A stretch of 46,600 bases of DNA from Gammaproteobacteria bacterium (GCA_030148485.1 JASBTJ010000069.1:1-46600); one strand, 5' to 3'. Shown: positions 1-9,712, counted from the first letter of the stretch. Made by a program: numbers and translations. Notes: generated by a model from the letters alone, not told the origin.

Positions 1-55
1 CGCGCGAGCCGCCACCGGCACCTTGCTGGGCGACTTGCCACCGCTGGCACGGTGA
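1..55 (+). CDS. Possible 3' end of an upstream gene (partial)
   Basis: Frame 2 is open from the window edge to a TGA at 53-55, giving 17 codons that end in LGDLPPLAR. Third codon positions are mostly G or C, as in the real genes nearby. The piece is too short to assign. The opposite strand is also open here and could encode a short start (ATG at 86 or 98), so the call is tentative. Confidence 0.3.
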   Translation, partial: ARAATGTLLGDLPPLAR

Positions 56-125
56 GGTCGGCCAAGGCCGGCAGGGCGAGAACCATGGCCGATCCCATAC
101 CCTGATGCCGGCAGGGATGCTGCGG

Positions 126-172
126 TTGACATCCGTTCTGAATGACAAGTAAATTGCGAATAATTCTTATTC
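126..172 (+). promoter_or_regulatory. Sigma70 promoter with overlapping Fur-box-like palindrome
   Basis: TTGACA at 126-131 is followed after 18 bp by TAAATT at 150-155. Immediately downstream is a perfect inverted repeat, GAATAA-TTC-TTATTC (158-172), AT-rich in a GC-rich region and of the type bound by Fur. It sits where a repressor would block initiation, just ahead of the iron-binding-protein gene. Iron-dependent Fur repression is inferred from the gene's function and the palindrome. Confidence 0.65.
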
Positions 173-215
173 CAGTTCGTCTGGGGCGGACTGTTTCACA
201 CAAGGAAGCTATCTC

Positions 216-1214
216 ATGCGCAAGCTGATGACCCTGATGCTCGCCGGCGCGCTGGCGATGCCGGTGGCCACCGTTGCCGCCGACGAAGTGGTGGTCTACT
301 CCGCTCGCAAGGAGCACCTGATCAAGCCGTTGTTCGACAAGTACACCGAACAGACCGGCGTCAACATCCGCTACATCACCGACAAGGCCGGTCCGCTGCT
401 GCAGCGCCTGAAGGCCGAAGGCAAGCGCACCCCGGCGGACATGCTGATCACGGTGGACGCCGGCAACCTGTGGACGGCTGCCAACGCCGGGGTGTTGGCA
501 AACATCGACTCCAAGGTGCTCGCTGCCAATATCCCTGCCAACCTGCGCGACCCGGAAGGTCGCTGGTACGGCCTGTCGGTCCGTGCGCGCACCATCGCGT
601 ACAACACCGACCGCGTGAAGCCGTCCGAGCTGACCACCTACGAAGACCTGGCTGATCCAAAGTGGGAGGGCCGCGTGTGTCTGCGCACCTCCAAGAAAGT
701 CTACAACCAGTCCCTGGTGGCCACGCTGATCGCGCGCCACGGTGAAGACAAGGCCGAGCAGATCGTCAAGGGTTGGGTGGCCAATCTGGCCGCGCCGCCG
801 TTCTCCAACGACACCAAGGCGCTGCAGGCGGTGGCCGCCGGCAAATGCGACGTGACCATCGTCAACACCTACTATTACGGCCGACTGGCCAAGAAGCAGC
901 CGGATCTGAACGTCAAGCTGTTCTGGCCCAATCAAAAAACCAGTGGTGTGCACGTCAATGTATCCGGCGCCGGCGTCACCGCCCATGCCAAACACCCGGC
1001 GGCCGCGCAACGGCTGCTCGAGTGGTTGTCGTCGCCACAGGCACAACAGATGTTCGGTGCCTTGAACATGGAATACCCGGCCAACCCCGCCGTCGCTCCG
1101 GATGCCGCCGTGCAGGCCTGGGGGGCATTCAAGGCCGACGATCTGAACGTCTCCGAAGCCGGTCGCCTGCAGGCGACCGCCATCAAGTTGATGGACCGCG
1201 CCGGGTATCGTTGA
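216..1214 (+). CDS. fbpA: Ferric iron ABC transporter, periplasmic substrate-binding protein (FbpA/FutA type)
   Basis: Captures Fe3+ in the periplasm and hands it to the inner-membrane permease encoded next. The 332-residue product begins with a signal peptide (residues 1-22, cleavage likely after Ala-Ala before [11 protein letters not shown]). [10 protein letters not shown] is the usual start of the mature iron-binding family, and three consecutive tyrosines (Tyr219-221 in NTYYYG) match the paired tyrosine Fe3+ ligands of FbpA/FutA. The ATG at 216 has AAGGA upstream (202-206). A Fur-type promoter precedes it and an attenuator hairpin follows it. The length is normal for the family. Confidence in the family is high; binding of Fe3+ rather than another metal rests on the tyrosines and the Fur-like site. 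Confidence 0.93.
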   Translation: MRKLMTLMLAGALAMPVATVAADEVVVYSARKEHLIKPLFDKYTEQTGVNIRYITDKAGPLLQRLKAEGKRTPADMLITVDAGNLWTAANAGVLANIDSKVLAANIPANLRDPEGRWYGLSVRARTIAYNTDRVKPSELTTYEDLADPKWEGRVCLRTSKKVYNQSLVATLIARHGEDKAEQIVKGWVANLAAPPFSNDTKALQAVAAGKCDVTIVNTYYYGRLAKKQPDLNVKLFWPNQKTSGVHVNVSGAGVTAHAKHPAAAQRLLEWLSSPQAQQMFGALNMEYPANPAVAPDAAVQAWGAFKADDLNVSEAGRLQATAIKLMDRAGYR

Positions 1215-1241
1215 TCGGCCCGGTTCGGCCCCGACGACGCG

Positions 1242-1271
1242 CCGCCGACACCTCCCGGGTGTCGGCGGTTT
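1242..1271 (+). terminator. Intercistronic attenuator hairpin between iron SBP and permease
   Basis: A perfect 11-bp stem, CCGCCGACACC (1242-1252) and GGTGTCGGCGG (1258-1268), encloses a 5-nt loop and is followed by only three T. It lies between the binding-protein stop (1214) and the permease start (1297). Such hairpins typically cause partial termination or protect the upstream mRNA, so that binding protein exceeds permease. Confidence 0.7.
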
Positions 1272-1296
1272 CGTGCATCCGGGGCCGACCACAGCG

Positions 1297-2952
1297 ATGA
1301 GCACCAGCAGCCTTCACATACGTTCCGAGCTCACCCGCCACCGTGCCGACGGTGCGGCGGGCTTCTGGCGTTGGAGCACCCGTCTGCTGGCGGTTGTCGT
1401 CCTGGTGCCGTTGCTGGTGATCGCGGCCGCCTGGTTGAATGTCGACCCCGATATCTGGGCGCACCTGACCGGCACGATCCTGCCGGATCTGGCGCGTAAT
1501 ACCGCCTGGCTGGTGATCGGTGTGTCGGTCGGGACCGTGCTGATCGGTGTGAGCCTGGCCTGGCTGACCACCCTGTGCGAGTTTCCCGGTCGGCGCTGGC
1601 TGGATTGGGCCCTGATGCTGCCCTTTGCGGTACCGACCTATGTGCTGGCTTTCGTGTTTCTCGGTGCCCTCGATTTCGCCGGGCCCGTCCAGGGGGCGAT
1701 CCGCGACCTGTTCGGCCTGCCGGGTAGCTGGTCTTTCGAGGTACGCAACACCTTCGGGGTGATCCTGGTGATGACCCTGGTACTGTATCCCTACGTCTAC
1801 ATGCTCGCCCGGGTGGCTTTCCTGGGTCAGGGGCAGTCGACGTTCGAGGCCGCCCGTAGTCTGGGGCTGACGCCCTGGCAGGCGTTCGCACGGGTCTCCC
1901 TGCCGATGGCGCGCCCCGGGATCATTGCCGGCTTGAGCCTGGCGCTGATGGAGGCATTGGCCGACTTCGGTGCCGTCGCGGTATTCAACTACGACACCTT
2001 TACCACCGCGATCTATAAAGCATGGTTCGGCTTCTTCGACCTGAATTCGGCGGCCCAGCTGGCCTCCCTGCTGTTGGGCCTGGTGCTGTTGGCATTGCTG
2101 GCCGAGCGCCACTTTCGTGCTCGTGCGCGTTTTGCCGAGACCGGCCGCAGCGGCCGGGCGCACCGTTTCGAGTTGCGCGGCTGGAAGGCCGCCGCCGCCG
2201 CCGGCTACGCGACCTTGATCTTCGTGCTCGCCTTCGCTGCGCCGATGGTCCAGTTGCTGGCATGGGCCTGGGAGAGCATCGATCATCTCGATGGCCGCTA
2301 CTGGGCCTTGTTGGTCCATACCTTTTCGCTCGGCGTGGGTGCGGCACTGGTCACCGTGGCCGGGGCCTTCGTGCTGGCCTTCAGCCGTCGCTACTACCCG
2401 GATCGGTTCACCCGCTTCAGCGTGCGGGTCGGTACCTTGGGTTATGCGTTGCCCGGTTCGGTGCTTGCCGTCGGGGTGATGTTGTCGTTGACCTGGCTGG
2501 ATCAGCGTATCGCGGACGCCTGGCTGGCACTTACCGGGGTGGAACCGGGGTTGCTGCTGGGCGGCACCGTGGTCGGCTTATTGCTGGCTTACTTCGCGCG
2601 CTTTTTGGCGGTGGCGTACGGCCCGGTGGAAGCGGCGCTGGAACGGATTCGCCCAAGCATTCGCGATGCCGCGCGAAGCCTGGGCGCCGGTCAGTGGGAG
2701 CTGGTCCGTCGGGTGTATCTGCCCATGTTGCGGCCCGGCCTGTTCACCGCGGCGCTGCTGGTGCTGGTGGATACCATGAAGGAAATGCCGGCCACCCTGC
2801 TGTTGCGCCCCTTCGGCTGGGACACCCTGGCGGTGCGCATCTACGAACTGACCTCGGAAGGCGAATGGGAGCGTGCCGCCCTGCCGGCCATCGCACTGGT
2901 GTTGGTGGGGCTGTTACCGGTGGTGCTGTTGGTGCGCAAGTCAGCGCATTGA
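1297..2952 (+). CDS. fbpB: Ferric iron ABC transporter, fused permease (FbpB/FutB type)
   Basis: Forms the inner-membrane channel for iron delivered by the upstream binding protein. It is a duplicated (fused) permease of about 551 residues with roughly a dozen hydrophobic segments. Each half carries the EAA loop that contacts the ATPase: EAARSLGLTPWQAF in the first and RDAARSLGAGQWELVRR in the second, both followed by LPM-(A/L)-RPG. The ATG at 1297 is preferred to an in-frame GTG at 1273, which falls at the base of the attenuator hairpin; neither has a strong Shine-Dalgarno. The cognate ATP-binding subunit (fbpC) is absent: the next gene is convergent and overlaps the permease's last 12 bp. 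The ATPase must be encoded elsewhere. Confidence 0.93.
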   Translation: MSTSSLHIRSELTRHRADGAAGFWRWSTRLLAVVVLVPLLVIAAAWLNVDPDIWAHLTGTILPDLARNTAWLVIGVSVGTVLIGVSLAWLTTLCEFPGRRWLDWALMLPFAVPTYVLAFVFLGALDFAGPVQGAIRDLFGLPGSWSFEVRNTFGVILVMTLVLYPYVYMLARVAFLGQGQSTFEAARSLGLTPWQAFARVSLPMARPGIIAGLSLALMEALADFGAVAVFNYDTFTTAIYKAWFGFFDLNSAAQLASLLLGLVLLALLAERHFRARARFAETGRSGRAHRFELRGWKAAAAAGYATLIFVLAFAAPMVQLLAWAWESIDHLDGRYWALLVHTFSLGVGAALVTVAGAFVLAFSRRYYPDRFTRFSVRVGTLGYALPGSVLAVGVMLSLTWLDQRIADAWLALTGVEPGLLLGGTVVGLLLAYFARFLAVAYGPVEAALERIRPSIRDAARSLGAGQWELVRRVYLPMLRPGLFTAALLVLVDTMKEMPATLLLRPFGWDTLAVRIYELTSEGEWERAALPAIALVLVGLLPVVLLVRKSAH

Positions 2953-4089
2953 GCCGGGCTTCGCGTCGGGCACGGGGGGCAGTGCGGGATATGGCGGCAG
3001 GTTGGCGTCGGCTCGTGTTTCCAGCCACAGATTGACCCCGGCGAATTGCGCTTTTTCGGTACCGATGATGACATTGCCACGGGCGACCGGCTCCGGCGTG
3101 TTTTTGCCCTGGTGCAGGATGCGGGTGGCGCGTTTGCTGTCGAGTATGAAGACGTTGTCAGTCAGTTCGATACGGTGCGCGCCGTAGGGCCTTTTCTCCA
3201 GCGCGAAGCCGATCATGTCGCCGTTGGCCGAACGGGGGCCCTCTTCCAGGACGGACTGGCGCACGGTCAGGCTGCCGCCCTGCGAGATGTCCAGCAAGCG
3301 GCTGTCGACGCCATAAAGCGAGGCCACCGTGGTGCGTTCGATCAGCGTCGAACGGGCGCGGGACTTGATCTCGTGGCCTTCGTTGCGGCCGCGTAGGAAC
3401 AGGCTGTCGTAGATCTCCAGGTCGCCGCCGTTGACGTAGATGCCGTGGGCGTGGCCGTCCTTGCCCAGCCGGTCGAAGCGGCTGTCGCCGATGCGCACCA
3501 ACCCAGGCTTGTTACCGGTCAAAAGGCCTTGCTCACTGTCGTGGAAGTAGACGTGTTCCAGGATCAGGTTTTGACCTTCCAGCCGGACGCAGGCGCCGTT
3601 GCGATCACGTACCGCCACGCCGTGGCATTCGATGTTACGCACGGTGGTGTTGTTGCCGGCGATGACGAAGGTGCCCTTGCCGCCCACCGCGCCGCCCTGG
3701 AAAACCACGTGCCCGCGGCCTTCGAGCGTGACATTGTCCGCATGAATGAAAAAGCCTTTGCGGTATACGCCCGGTCCGATGCTCAGGGTGTCGCCGTCGC
3801 GTAACTGTTTTGCCGCGGCGTATAGGTTCGGCATCGGCCGTCCGGACAGTCGGATCTCGCCGGGCGGCAGCGCCCCGGTCATGTCCGGTTGCCACGGCGG
3901 TACCGGCGGTGCGGCGCGCTCGGCTGCTTCGGCATCGGCGACGATGCCGTGGACGCGGTCCGGGGCAAGCGACGCCAAGGCCTTCTCCACCCACTGGGGG
4001 CGTGCCAGCAGAATGCCCAGCGCCAGCACATGGGCTGCCACACTGGTGACCACGGCGTAGCTCAGGGCGAGTTTGACGATCAGCTTCAT
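2941..4089 (-). CDS. Right-handed beta-helix repeat protein, exported or membrane-anchored
   Basis: A 382-residue protein of unknown substrate. An N-terminal hydrophobic segment (about residues 3-24, [20 protein letters not shown]) is a signal peptide or anchor. From about residue 75 the sequence shows short alternating strand/turn units ([63 protein letters not shown]) typical of pectate-lyase-like parallel beta-helices. These bind or cleave polysaccharides, or serve as surface adhesins. No classical lyase active site could be picked out. The start MKLIVK at 4089 is chosen because the signal segment begins there; the frame is open upstream but enters the divergent gcv promoter/riboswitch. 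The 3' end overlaps the convergent permease by 12 bp. Confidence 0.75.
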   Translation of the reverse strand: MKLIVKLALSYAVVTSVAAHVLALGILLARPQWVEKALASLAPDRVHGIVADAEAAERAAPPVPPWQPDMTGALPPGEIRLSGRPMPNLYAAAKQLRDGDTLSIGPGVYRKGFFIHADNVTLEGRGHVVFQGGAVGGKGTFVIAGNNTTVRNIECHGVAVRDRNGACVRLEGQNLILEHVYFHDSEQGLLTGNKPGLVRIGDSRFDRLGKDGHAHGIYVNGGDLEIYDSLFLRGRNEGHEIKSRARSTLIERTTVASLYGVDSRLLDISQGGSLTVRQSVLEEGPRSANGDMIGFALEKRPYGAHRIELTDNVFILDSKRATRILHQGKNTPEPVARGNVIIGTEKAQFAGVNLWLETRADANLPPYPALPPVPDAKPGSMR

Positions 4090-4117
4090 GGCCACATCAT
4101 CGACCCACGCCGGCGGG

Positions 4118-4146
4118 TTGGCAATGGCCGCCGTCACGGCTATAGT
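4118..4146 (+). promoter_or_regulatory. Sigma70 promoter of the glycine cleavage operon
   Basis: TTGGCA (4118-4123), 17-bp spacer, TATAGT (4141-4146): a near-consensus pair placed about 20 bp upstream of the first riboswitch aptamer. Predicted start of transcription is near 4153. The -35 lies only about 30 bp from the start codon of the divergent beta-helix gene. Confidence 0.75.
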
Positions 4147-4164
4147 CCGCACTCGATCCCAGAC

Positions 4165-4377
4165 CCCGCGGGAGAGACCGGTGTGCTGTCGCAGCAGGCC
4201 GGCGCCGAAGGCGCAAATCCGCCCGGAATCGCTCAGGCAAAAGGACCGCGGGATGGAGGGTGGGACCCTCGGATCGACTCTGGAGAGCGGCGCGCGGCGA
4301 TGTGGAGCATTGCTTGCGGTGCCCACCGACGGGGCAGGAGCGGTTTGCCGCTTCAAACTCTCAGGTTCAGGACAGAG
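4165..4377 (+). ncRNA. Tandem glycine riboswitch (gcvT motif)
   Basis: Two consecutive glycine aptamers. Aptamer 1: P1 formed by CCCGCG (4165-4170) and CGCGGG (4247-4252), opening with the hallmark GGGAGAGACC, then GCCGAAGGCGCAAATC and CTCAGGCAAAAGGACC. Aptamer 2: P1 formed by CTCT (4278-4281) and AGAG (4374-4377), opening with TGGAGAG, then CACCGACGGGGCA, CAAACTCTCAGG and CAGGACAGAGG. The short linker between them is typical of the cooperative tandem class. It is placed directly before gcvT and followed by an intrinsic terminator, so glycine most likely turns the operon on by preventing termination. Confidence 0.95.
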
Positions 4378-4424
4378 GGGCGGCGCGGGTTTTCCGGGCG
4401 GGAAATCCGCGCCGCCCTTTTGTG
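4378..4424 (+). terminator. Riboswitch-controlled intrinsic terminator
   Basis: GGGCGGCGCGG (4378-4388) pairs perfectly with CCGCGCCGCCC (4407-4417). The stem continues inward through GTTTTCC/GGGAAAT (two G-U pairs) to a 4-nt loop, about 18 bp in all, then TTTTGTGTTT. The 5' arm starts at the base after the aptamer-2 P1, so folding of the aptamer and of this stem are physically coupled. Confidence 0.9.
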
Positions 4425-4445
4425 TTTCCGACGGGAGTTGCCGGC

Positions 4446-5531
4446 TTGGACAAGAAAACCATCCTCAACCAGACCCACCGCGACATGGGCGCCCGCATGG
4501 TGCCGTTCGGTGGTTGGGATATGCCCGTCAATTACGGTTCCCAGATCGAGGAACACCACGCCGTGCGCCGCGACGCCGGTATGTTCGATGTGTGTCATAT
4601 GACGGTGGTCGATCTGGAAGGCGACCGGGTCCGCGAATTTTTGCGCTACCTGTTGGCCAACGACGTGGCCAAGCTCAAGAGCCCCGGGAAGGCCCTGTAT
4701 TCCTGCATGTTGACCGACACAGGCGGCGTCATCGACGACCTGATCGTGTATTTCATGAGCGACAACTGGTTCCGCATGGTGGTGAATGCCGGGACCACGG
4801 AAAAGGATATCGCCTGGCTGGAGCAGCAGGCCCCGGCCTTCGATGTGCGCATCAAGCCGCGCTTCGACCTGGCGATGATCGCCGTGCAAGGGCCGAACGC
4901 GCGCCTCAAGGCGCTGCCACTGCTGCCCGACGACGTGCGCGATGCCGCCGCGGCACTGAAGCCCTTCAATGCCGCGTCCGGCAGTTGGTTTGTAGGCCGT
5001 ACCGGGTACACCGGCGAGGACGGGTTCGAGATCGTGTTGCCGGAGTCCGAGGCGGTCGCGCTGTGGCGAGGGTTGGCGGACAATGGCGTGGCACCTTGCG
5101 GGCTGGGCGCGCGCGACACCCTGCGCCTGGAGGCCGGCATGAACTTGTACGGCCAGGACATGGACGAATCGGTCGGACCGCTGGAATCCGGTCTGGCCTG
5201 GACCGTGGCCCTGGACGATCAGCGGGACTTCATCGGCAAGTCGGCGTTGGTCGCGCAACAGGCCAAAGGCGGCCTGCGTCGCTTCGTCGCACTGGTGTTG
5301 GACGGTCGCGGCGTGCTGCGCGGCCAGCAGAAGATTTTCGACGGCGAGCGCGAGGTGGGCGAGATCACCTCGGGCGGCTTTTCGCCGACACTGGAGCGCT
5401 CCATTGCCCTGGCCCGCGTGGCCGGCGAGGCGGGCGACCACCTGACCGTGGACATCCGCGGCAAGCGACTGCCGCTGATCGGGGTAAAGGCGCCCTTCGT
5501 GCGAAACGGCCAGGCCTGTATCGACCTGTAA
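4446..5531 (+). CDS. gcvT: Aminomethyltransferase, glycine cleavage T-protein
   Basis: Transfers the methylene group from aminomethyl-lipoyl H-protein to tetrahydrofolate, releasing ammonia. The product has 361 residues (about 364 in E. coli). FGGWDMPV (21-28), the [10 protein letters not shown] block with the catalytic-region Asp97/98, and the YTGEDGFE block are all present. The start is a TTG at 4446, because GGGAG lies 8 nt upstream (4433-4437) and the resulting N-terminus [23 protein letters not shown] aligns with the family. The longer open frame upstream runs back through the terminator and riboswitch and cannot be the real start. First gene of the operon, under glycine-riboswitch control. 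Confidence 0.95.
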   Translation: MDKKTILNQTHRDMGARMVPFGGWDMPVNYGSQIEEHHAVRRDAGMFDVCHMTVVDLEGDRVREFLRYLLANDVAKLKSPGKALYSCMLTDTGGVIDDLIVYFMSDNWFRMVVNAGTTEKDIAWLEQQAPAFDVRIKPRFDLAMIAVQGPNARLKALPLLPDDVRDAAAALKPFNAASGSWFVGRTGYTGEDGFEIVLPESEAVALWRGLADNGVAPCGLGARDTLRLEAGMNLYGQDMDESVGPLESGLAWTVALDDQRDFIGKSALVAQQAKGGLRRFVALVLDGRGVLRGQQKIFDGEREVGEITSGGFSPTLERSIALARVAGEAGDHLTVDIRGKRLPLIGVKAPFVRNGQACIDL

Positions 5532-5599
5532 GCAGCATCATCTCGGGCGCGGGTTGCACAGCCACCTCCGAACATTCATCTACGCGAGAGAACAGTCAC

Positions 5600-5995
5600 A
5601 TGAGCAACGTCCCCAGCGACCTCAAGTACACCAAGAGCCACGAATGGGTGCGGGATGAAGGCGACGGCATCGTCACCGTCGGCATCACCGATCACGCCCA
5701 GGAGCTGCTGGGTGACCTGGTGTTTGTGGAGCTGCCCGAAGTGGGCGCCAGCCTGGACGCAGGCGGCGACTGCGCCGTGGTGGAGTCGGTCAAGGCGGCA
5801 TCGGACGTCTATGCCCCGGTTGGCGGCGAAGTGCTGGAAATCAACGAAGAACTGGTCGACGCACCCGAGACGATCAACAGCGATGCCTACGGCGACGGCT
5901 GGATGTTCAAGCTGAAGTTGTCCGATGCCGGCGAGCTAGGGGCGTTGCTGGGGGCCGAGGCCTATGCCGAGCACGCGGAAAACGATGACCACTGA
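5600..5995 (+). CDS. gcvH: Glycine cleavage system H-protein (lipoyl carrier)
   Basis: Small lipoylated shuttle that carries the aminomethyl group from P-protein to T-protein. The 131-residue product contains the lipoyl-domain block [14 protein letters not shown] with the modified lysine at Lys65. The N-terminus [10 protein letters not shown] is canonical. The ATG at 5600 follows GAGAGAAC. It lies 68 bp after gcvT and 52 bp before gcvPA and is surely cotranscribed. Confidence 0.97.
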   Translation: MSNVPSDLKYTKSHEWVRDEGDGIVTVGITDHAQELLGDLVFVELPEVGASLDAGGDCAVVESVKAASDVYAPVGGEVLEINEELVDAPETINSDAYGDGWMFKLKLSDAGELGALLGAEAYAEHAENDDH

Positions 5996-6047
5996 CCCTG
6001 CCGCAAGCCGGTCCGCCGGCCTACCGCGACAAGCGTAGAGACAGAAC

Positions 6048-7421
6048 ATGCCCTTTATCCCGCACACCGAAGACGACGTGCGCAACATGCTGAACGCCAT
6101 TGGTGTCGACAGCATCGATGCCTTGTTCGACGAGATTCCCGCCGAACTGCGTTGCGGCGAGCTGACCCGAATCCCCGACGGGATGAGTGAAATGGAGATC
6201 ACTGCGCTGATGGCCGAGCGGGCGCTCGCCGACAGTCGGGCGGTGTGCTTCATCGGCGCCGGCGCCTATGAGCACCATATCCCGGCGGCGGTGTGGCAGA
6301 TCACCACCCGGGGGGAGTTTTACAGCGCCTACACGCCCTATCAGGCCGAGGCCAGCCAGGGCACCCTGCAGCTGCTGTACGAATACCAGTCCATGATGAC
6401 CGCGCTGATGGCCATGGACGTGTCCAATGCCTCGCTCTACGACGGTGCCTCTGCACTGGCCGAGGCGGTGCTGATGGCGGTGCGCGGCAATCGCAAGTCC
6501 AAGTCGAAAAAGGTGCTGGTGCCACGCAGCCTGAATCCGGCCTACCGCCGTGTGGCGCGCAACATCGTCAAGAACCAGGGCATCGAGCTGGTCGAACTGC
6601 CCTTCGACCCCACCACGGGCGCCACCGACCTGAAGGCCCTGTCCGACCATGCCGGAGAGGATTTCGCCGCGTTGGTCATCGGCCAGCCCAATTTCTTTGG
6701 CGTGCTCGAAGACATCGACGCCCAGACGGATTTCGCCCACGACAACGGCATGCTGGCCGTCGCGGTGGTCAATCCGTTGGCCATGAGTGTGCTCAAACCG
6801 CCCGGCCGTTGGGGAAAGACGGGCGTGGACATCGCCTGTGGCGAGGGCCAGCCGCTTGGGGCGCCGCTGTCGTCCGGTGGTCCCTATTTCGGTTTCATGT
6901 GCTGCACCCAGGCATTGGTACGGCAGATGCCGGGTCGTATCATCGGCAAGACCGTCGACCTGGACGGCAAGGTGGGTTATTCGCTCACCCTGCAAGCCCG
7001 TGAACAACATATCCGCCGTTCCAAGGCGACTTCCAACATCTGTACCAACCAGGGGCTGCTGGTGACCGCCGCCACCATTCATATGGCCTTGTTGGGCGGC
7101 GAAGGCCTGGCCCGTGCCGCGGCGGCCTGCCACGCCAATACCGCCGAACTGGTCGGTAAGCTGACGGCGTTGGAAGGCGTCGAGCCATTGTTCGACGGCG
7201 CCGTGTTCCACGAACGGGTGCTGCGCCTGCCGGCACCGGTGGCCCAGGTGCTGCGCACGCTATCGGCAAACAATGTACTGGGCGGCTATGACCTGTCCCA
7301 GGATTACCCGGAATTGGGCGATGCACTACTGGTGTGCGCCACCGAGGTGCGCACCGAGGCGCAGATGAGCGATTACGCCGCCAAGCTCAAGGCCGTCATC
7401 CACAATCCACCGCCGGCTTGA
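6048..7421 (+). CDS. gcvPA: Glycine dehydrogenase (decarboxylating) subunit 1
   Basis: N-terminal half of the PLP-dependent P-protein in organisms that split it into two polypeptides. It pairs with GcvPB encoded 840 bp downstream to decarboxylate glycine. The 457-residue length and start ([15 protein letters not shown]) are typical of GcvPA. Recognisable blocks include [15 protein letters not shown], the [11 protein letters not shown] segment and [14 protein letters not shown]. This subunit lacks the PLP lysine, which resides in GcvPB. The start codon is the ATG at 6048, which follows AGAGACAGAAC. Confidence 0.96.
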   Translation: MPFIPHTEDDVRNMLNAIGVDSIDALFDEIPAELRCGELTRIPDGMSEMEITALMAERALADSRAVCFIGAGAYEHHIPAAVWQITTRGEFYSAYTPYQAEASQGTLQLLYEYQSMMTALMAMDVSNASLYDGASALAEAVLMAVRGNRKSKSKKVLVPRSLNPAYRRVARNIVKNQGIELVELPFDPTTGATDLKALSDHAGEDFAALVIGQPNFFGVLEDIDAQTDFAHDNGMLAVAVVNPLAMSVLKPPGRWGKTGVDIACGEGQPLGAPLSSGGPYFGFMCCTQALVRQMPGRIIGKTVDLDGKVGYSLTLQAREQHIRRSKATSNICTNQGLLVTAATIHMALLGGEGLARAAAACHANTAELVGKLTALEGVEPLFDGAVFHERVLRLPAPVAQVLRTLSANNVLGGYDLSQDYPELGDALLVCATEVRTEAQMSDYAAKLKAVIHNPPPA

Positions 7422-7450
7422 CGCCGGCTGCGACCGAACCGCGAAACCAC

Positions 7451-7471
7451 CCGTTCGCGTATTGCGAACGG
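7451..7471. promoter_or_regulatory. Palindromic hairpin between gcvPA and tpx
   Basis: CCGTTCGC (7451-7458), 5-nt loop, GCGAACGG (7464-7471): a perfect 8-bp inverted repeat with no T-run after it. It could be an operator for tpx or an mRNA processing or stability element. Its function is unknown. Confidence 0.5.
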
Positions 7472-7518
7472 ATCCGCCCGCAAACACCGGACGAAACCAC
7501 CAACGAAGGAGCATGACC

Positions 7519-8019
7519 ATGGCCAAGATCACCCTGCAAGGCAATGCCATCAACACCAACGGCGACCTGCCCGCCGTCGGCAGCACGGCCCCGGATTTCC
7601 ACCTGGTGGCCGGCGACCTCAGCGACAAGGGCCTGGCGGACTTTGCCGGCAAGAAGAAGCTGGTCAGTATCGTGCCCAGCCTGGACACCGGGGTGTGCGC
7701 GGCATCCACCAAGGTCTTCAACGAGAAGCTCGGTGGCCGTGACGATGTCGCCGTGATCATCGTGTCCGCCGACCTGCCGTTTGCCCAGGGCCGCTTCTGC
7801 GAGGCCGAGTCCACCGCTGACGTGACCACGCTGTCGATGATGCGGTCGCGTAATTTCGCCAAGGACTACGGCGTGTTGATCGAAGACGGTCCGCTGGCCG
7901 GCATTACCGCCCGCGCGGTGTTGGTGCTGGACGCGGACAACAAGGTCCTGCATGCCGAGCTGGTACCCGAAATCGCCCAGGAGCCCGACTACGACGCGGC
8001 TATTGCCGCCCTTGGTTGA
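7519..8019 (+). CDS. tpx: Thiol peroxidase (atypical 2-Cys peroxiredoxin, Tpx)
   Basis: Reduces hydrogen and alkyl peroxides using thioredoxin. The product has 166 residues (168 in E. coli). The peroxidatic Cys60 is in PSLDTGVCAAS and the resolving Cys94 in FAQGRFCEAE, the exact spacing of bacterial Tpx. The ATG at 7519 is chosen over an in-frame ATG at 7513 because GAAGGA (7505-7510) is 8 nt from the former and only 2 nt from the latter. Its place inside the gcv operon, between the two P-protein subunits, is unusual. Confidence 0.96.
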   Translation: MAKITLQGNAINTNGDLPAVGSTAPDFHLVAGDLSDKGLADFAGKKKLVSIVPSLDTGVCAASTKVFNEKLGGRDDVAVIIVSADLPFAQGRFCEAESTADVTTLSMMRSRNFAKDYGVLIEDGPLAGITARAVLVLDADNKVLHAELVPEIAQEPDYDAAIAALG

Positions 8020-8260
8020 GGGGTCGACGGCAGCAGCACGGGTGTGGGTGTCCGCCAAGGCGACGTCTGAACGGTGGCCGCTCCCGGCTGCTTGCGGCGA
8101 GTCCAGTCTCTTGTCCGTGTTATTCGCGCAACGCGTGGATGTCGGTCACCGGGCGCAGAGGGTGAACCCTGCGGCGTTCGGATGCGCATCCTTAACGTAA
8201 CCGCGCCCGCTACCGATATCCGCGACCTCCATGTCCGGTCTTTACACATAGAGCAGAACG

Positions 8261-9712
8261 ATGCTGATCCACGAACAGTCCCAAGCCGGTCGTCGGGCTA
8301 CCGCCCAGGCGCCCAAGGTCAAGGCCGATCTGGCCGGAATCCCGGCGCATTTGCGTCGCGACGACGTCCCAGGTCTGCCCGAGGTCTCGGAAATGCAGGC
8401 GGTACGCCACTACACGCGGCTGTCGCAGAAGAACTTCAGCATCGACACCGAGTTCTACCCGCTCGGTTCCTGCACCATGAAATACAACCCGCGTGCCTGT
8501 AACAGCCTGGCATTGCTGCCCGGGCTGGTGGATCGTCATCCTCATGCGCCGGATACCCATAGCCAAGGCTTTCTGGCCTGCATGTACGAGCTGCAGGAGA
8601 TGCTCAAGGAAGTGACCGGCATGAAGGCGGTGTCCTTGCAGCCGGCCGCTGGCGCCCAGGGCGAATTCGCCGGCATGGCGATGATCCGCGCCTACCACGA
8701 TAGCCGTAACGACGACGCGCGCACCGAGGTGCTGGTGCCGGATGCCGCGCACGGCACCAATCCGGCCACGGCGGTAATGTGCGGTTACAAGGTGAAGGAG
8801 ATCCCGACGCGCAAGGATGGCGACGTGGACCTGGAGGCGCTGAAGGCCGCGGTCGGCCCGCAGACCGCCGGGATCATGCTTACCAATCCGTCCACCCTGG
8901 GGGTGTTCGAGCGCAGGATCAAGGAGATCGCCCGCATCGTCCACGAGGCCGGCGGGCTGCTGTACTACGACGGCGCCAACCTGAACGCCATCCTGGGCAA
9001 GGTGCGTCCGGGTGATATGGGCTTCGACGTGATCCACATGAACCTGCACAAGACCTTCTCCACCCCTCATGGGGGCGGCGGTCCAGGTGCGGGTCCGGTG
9101 GGTGTGAGCGAACGCCTGATCCCCTACCTGCCGGTACCCATGGCCGGGTTCGACGGCAGTCGATACCACTGGATCACCGAGGACGATCACCCCGAGACCA
9201 TCGGTCGCTTGACCGCCTTTGCTGGTAATGCCGGGGTGCTGATCCGCGCCTACGTCTATGCCCGCATGCTGGGCCGGGAGGGCATGGTGCGGGTGTCCGA
9301 GTATTCCACCCTCAACGCCAATTATCTGATGAAGAAACTCGAAGAGGCCGGATTTCAATTGGCCTTTCCGGGTCGTCGAGCGACCCATGAATTCATCGTG
9401 ACCTTGAAGAAGGAGGCGAAGGAGATGGGGTGCAATGCCATGGACTTTGCCAAGCGGTTGCTCGACTATGGCATGCACGCCCCCACCACCTACTTCCCGC
9501 TGCTGGTACCCGAATGTTTTCTCATCGAGCCGACCGAGACCGAGGCCCCCGATGCCCTGGATGGGTTCGTCGCCGCCATGCGCAGCATCCGTGAGGAGGC
9601 TCAGACCAATCCGGAATTGGTGAAGGGCGCGCCGCACAGTCTCCCGGTGCGGCGTCTGGATGACGTGCGTGCGGCCCGTGAACTGGACCTGCGCTGGCAG
9701 GCGTCGTCCTGA
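8261..9712 (+). CDS. gcvPB: Glycine dehydrogenase (decarboxylating) subunit 2
   Basis: PLP-binding half of the split P-protein. It forms the active enzyme with GcvPA. The product has 483 residues. The PLP lysine is Lys264 in [16 protein letters not shown], followed by the glycine-rich GPGAGPVGV. The [14 protein letters not shown] block near residue 70 and [10 protein letters not shown] near residue 128 are also family hallmarks. It is separated from tpx by 241 bp with no terminator seen, so cotranscription from the riboswitch promoter is likely. A cluster of hairpins follows its stop. Confidence 0.97.
   Translation: MLIHEQSQAGRRATAQAPKVKADLAGIPAHLRRDDVPGLPEVSEMQAVRHYTRLSQKNFSIDTEFYPLGSCTMKYNPRACNSLALLPGLVDRHPHAPDTHSQGFLACMYELQEMLKEVTGMKAVSLQPAAGAQGEFAGMAMIRAYHDSRNDDARTEVLVPDAAHGTNPATAVMCGYKVKEIPTRKDGDVDLEALKAAVGPQTAGIMLTNPSTLGVFERRIKEIARIVHEAGGLLYYDGANLNAILGKVRPGDMGFDVIHMNLHKTFSTPHGGGGPGAGPVGVSERLIPYLPVPMAGFDGSRYHWITEDDHPETIGRLTAFAGNAGVLIRAYVYARMLGREGMVRVSEYSTLNANYLMKKLEEAGFQLAFPGRRATHEFIVTLKKEAKEMGCNAMDFAKRLLDYGMHAPTTYFPLLVPECFLIEPTETEAPDALDGFVAAMRSIREEAQTNPELVKGAPHSLPVRRLDDVRAARELDLRWQASS

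Noticed and set aside
1..120. Minus-strand start (ATG at 86 or 98) with a short hydrophobic beginning
   Set aside because: Only about 30 codons are visible before the window edge, without a ribosome site; the plus-strand reading is equally open. Not enough to call.
1183..2319. Long minus-strand open frame (378 codons) opposite the iron permease
   Set aside because: Composition is Gln/Gly/Arg-rich with no hydrophobic core or family motif; it mirrors the codon pattern of the permease gene. Such shadows are expected in high-GC DNA.
4353..9637. Several long minus-strand open frames opposite gcvT, gcvPA, tpx and gcvPB
   Set aside because: They are antisense to genes with complete family motifs and have His/Gln-rich, low-complexity translations without recognisable domains.
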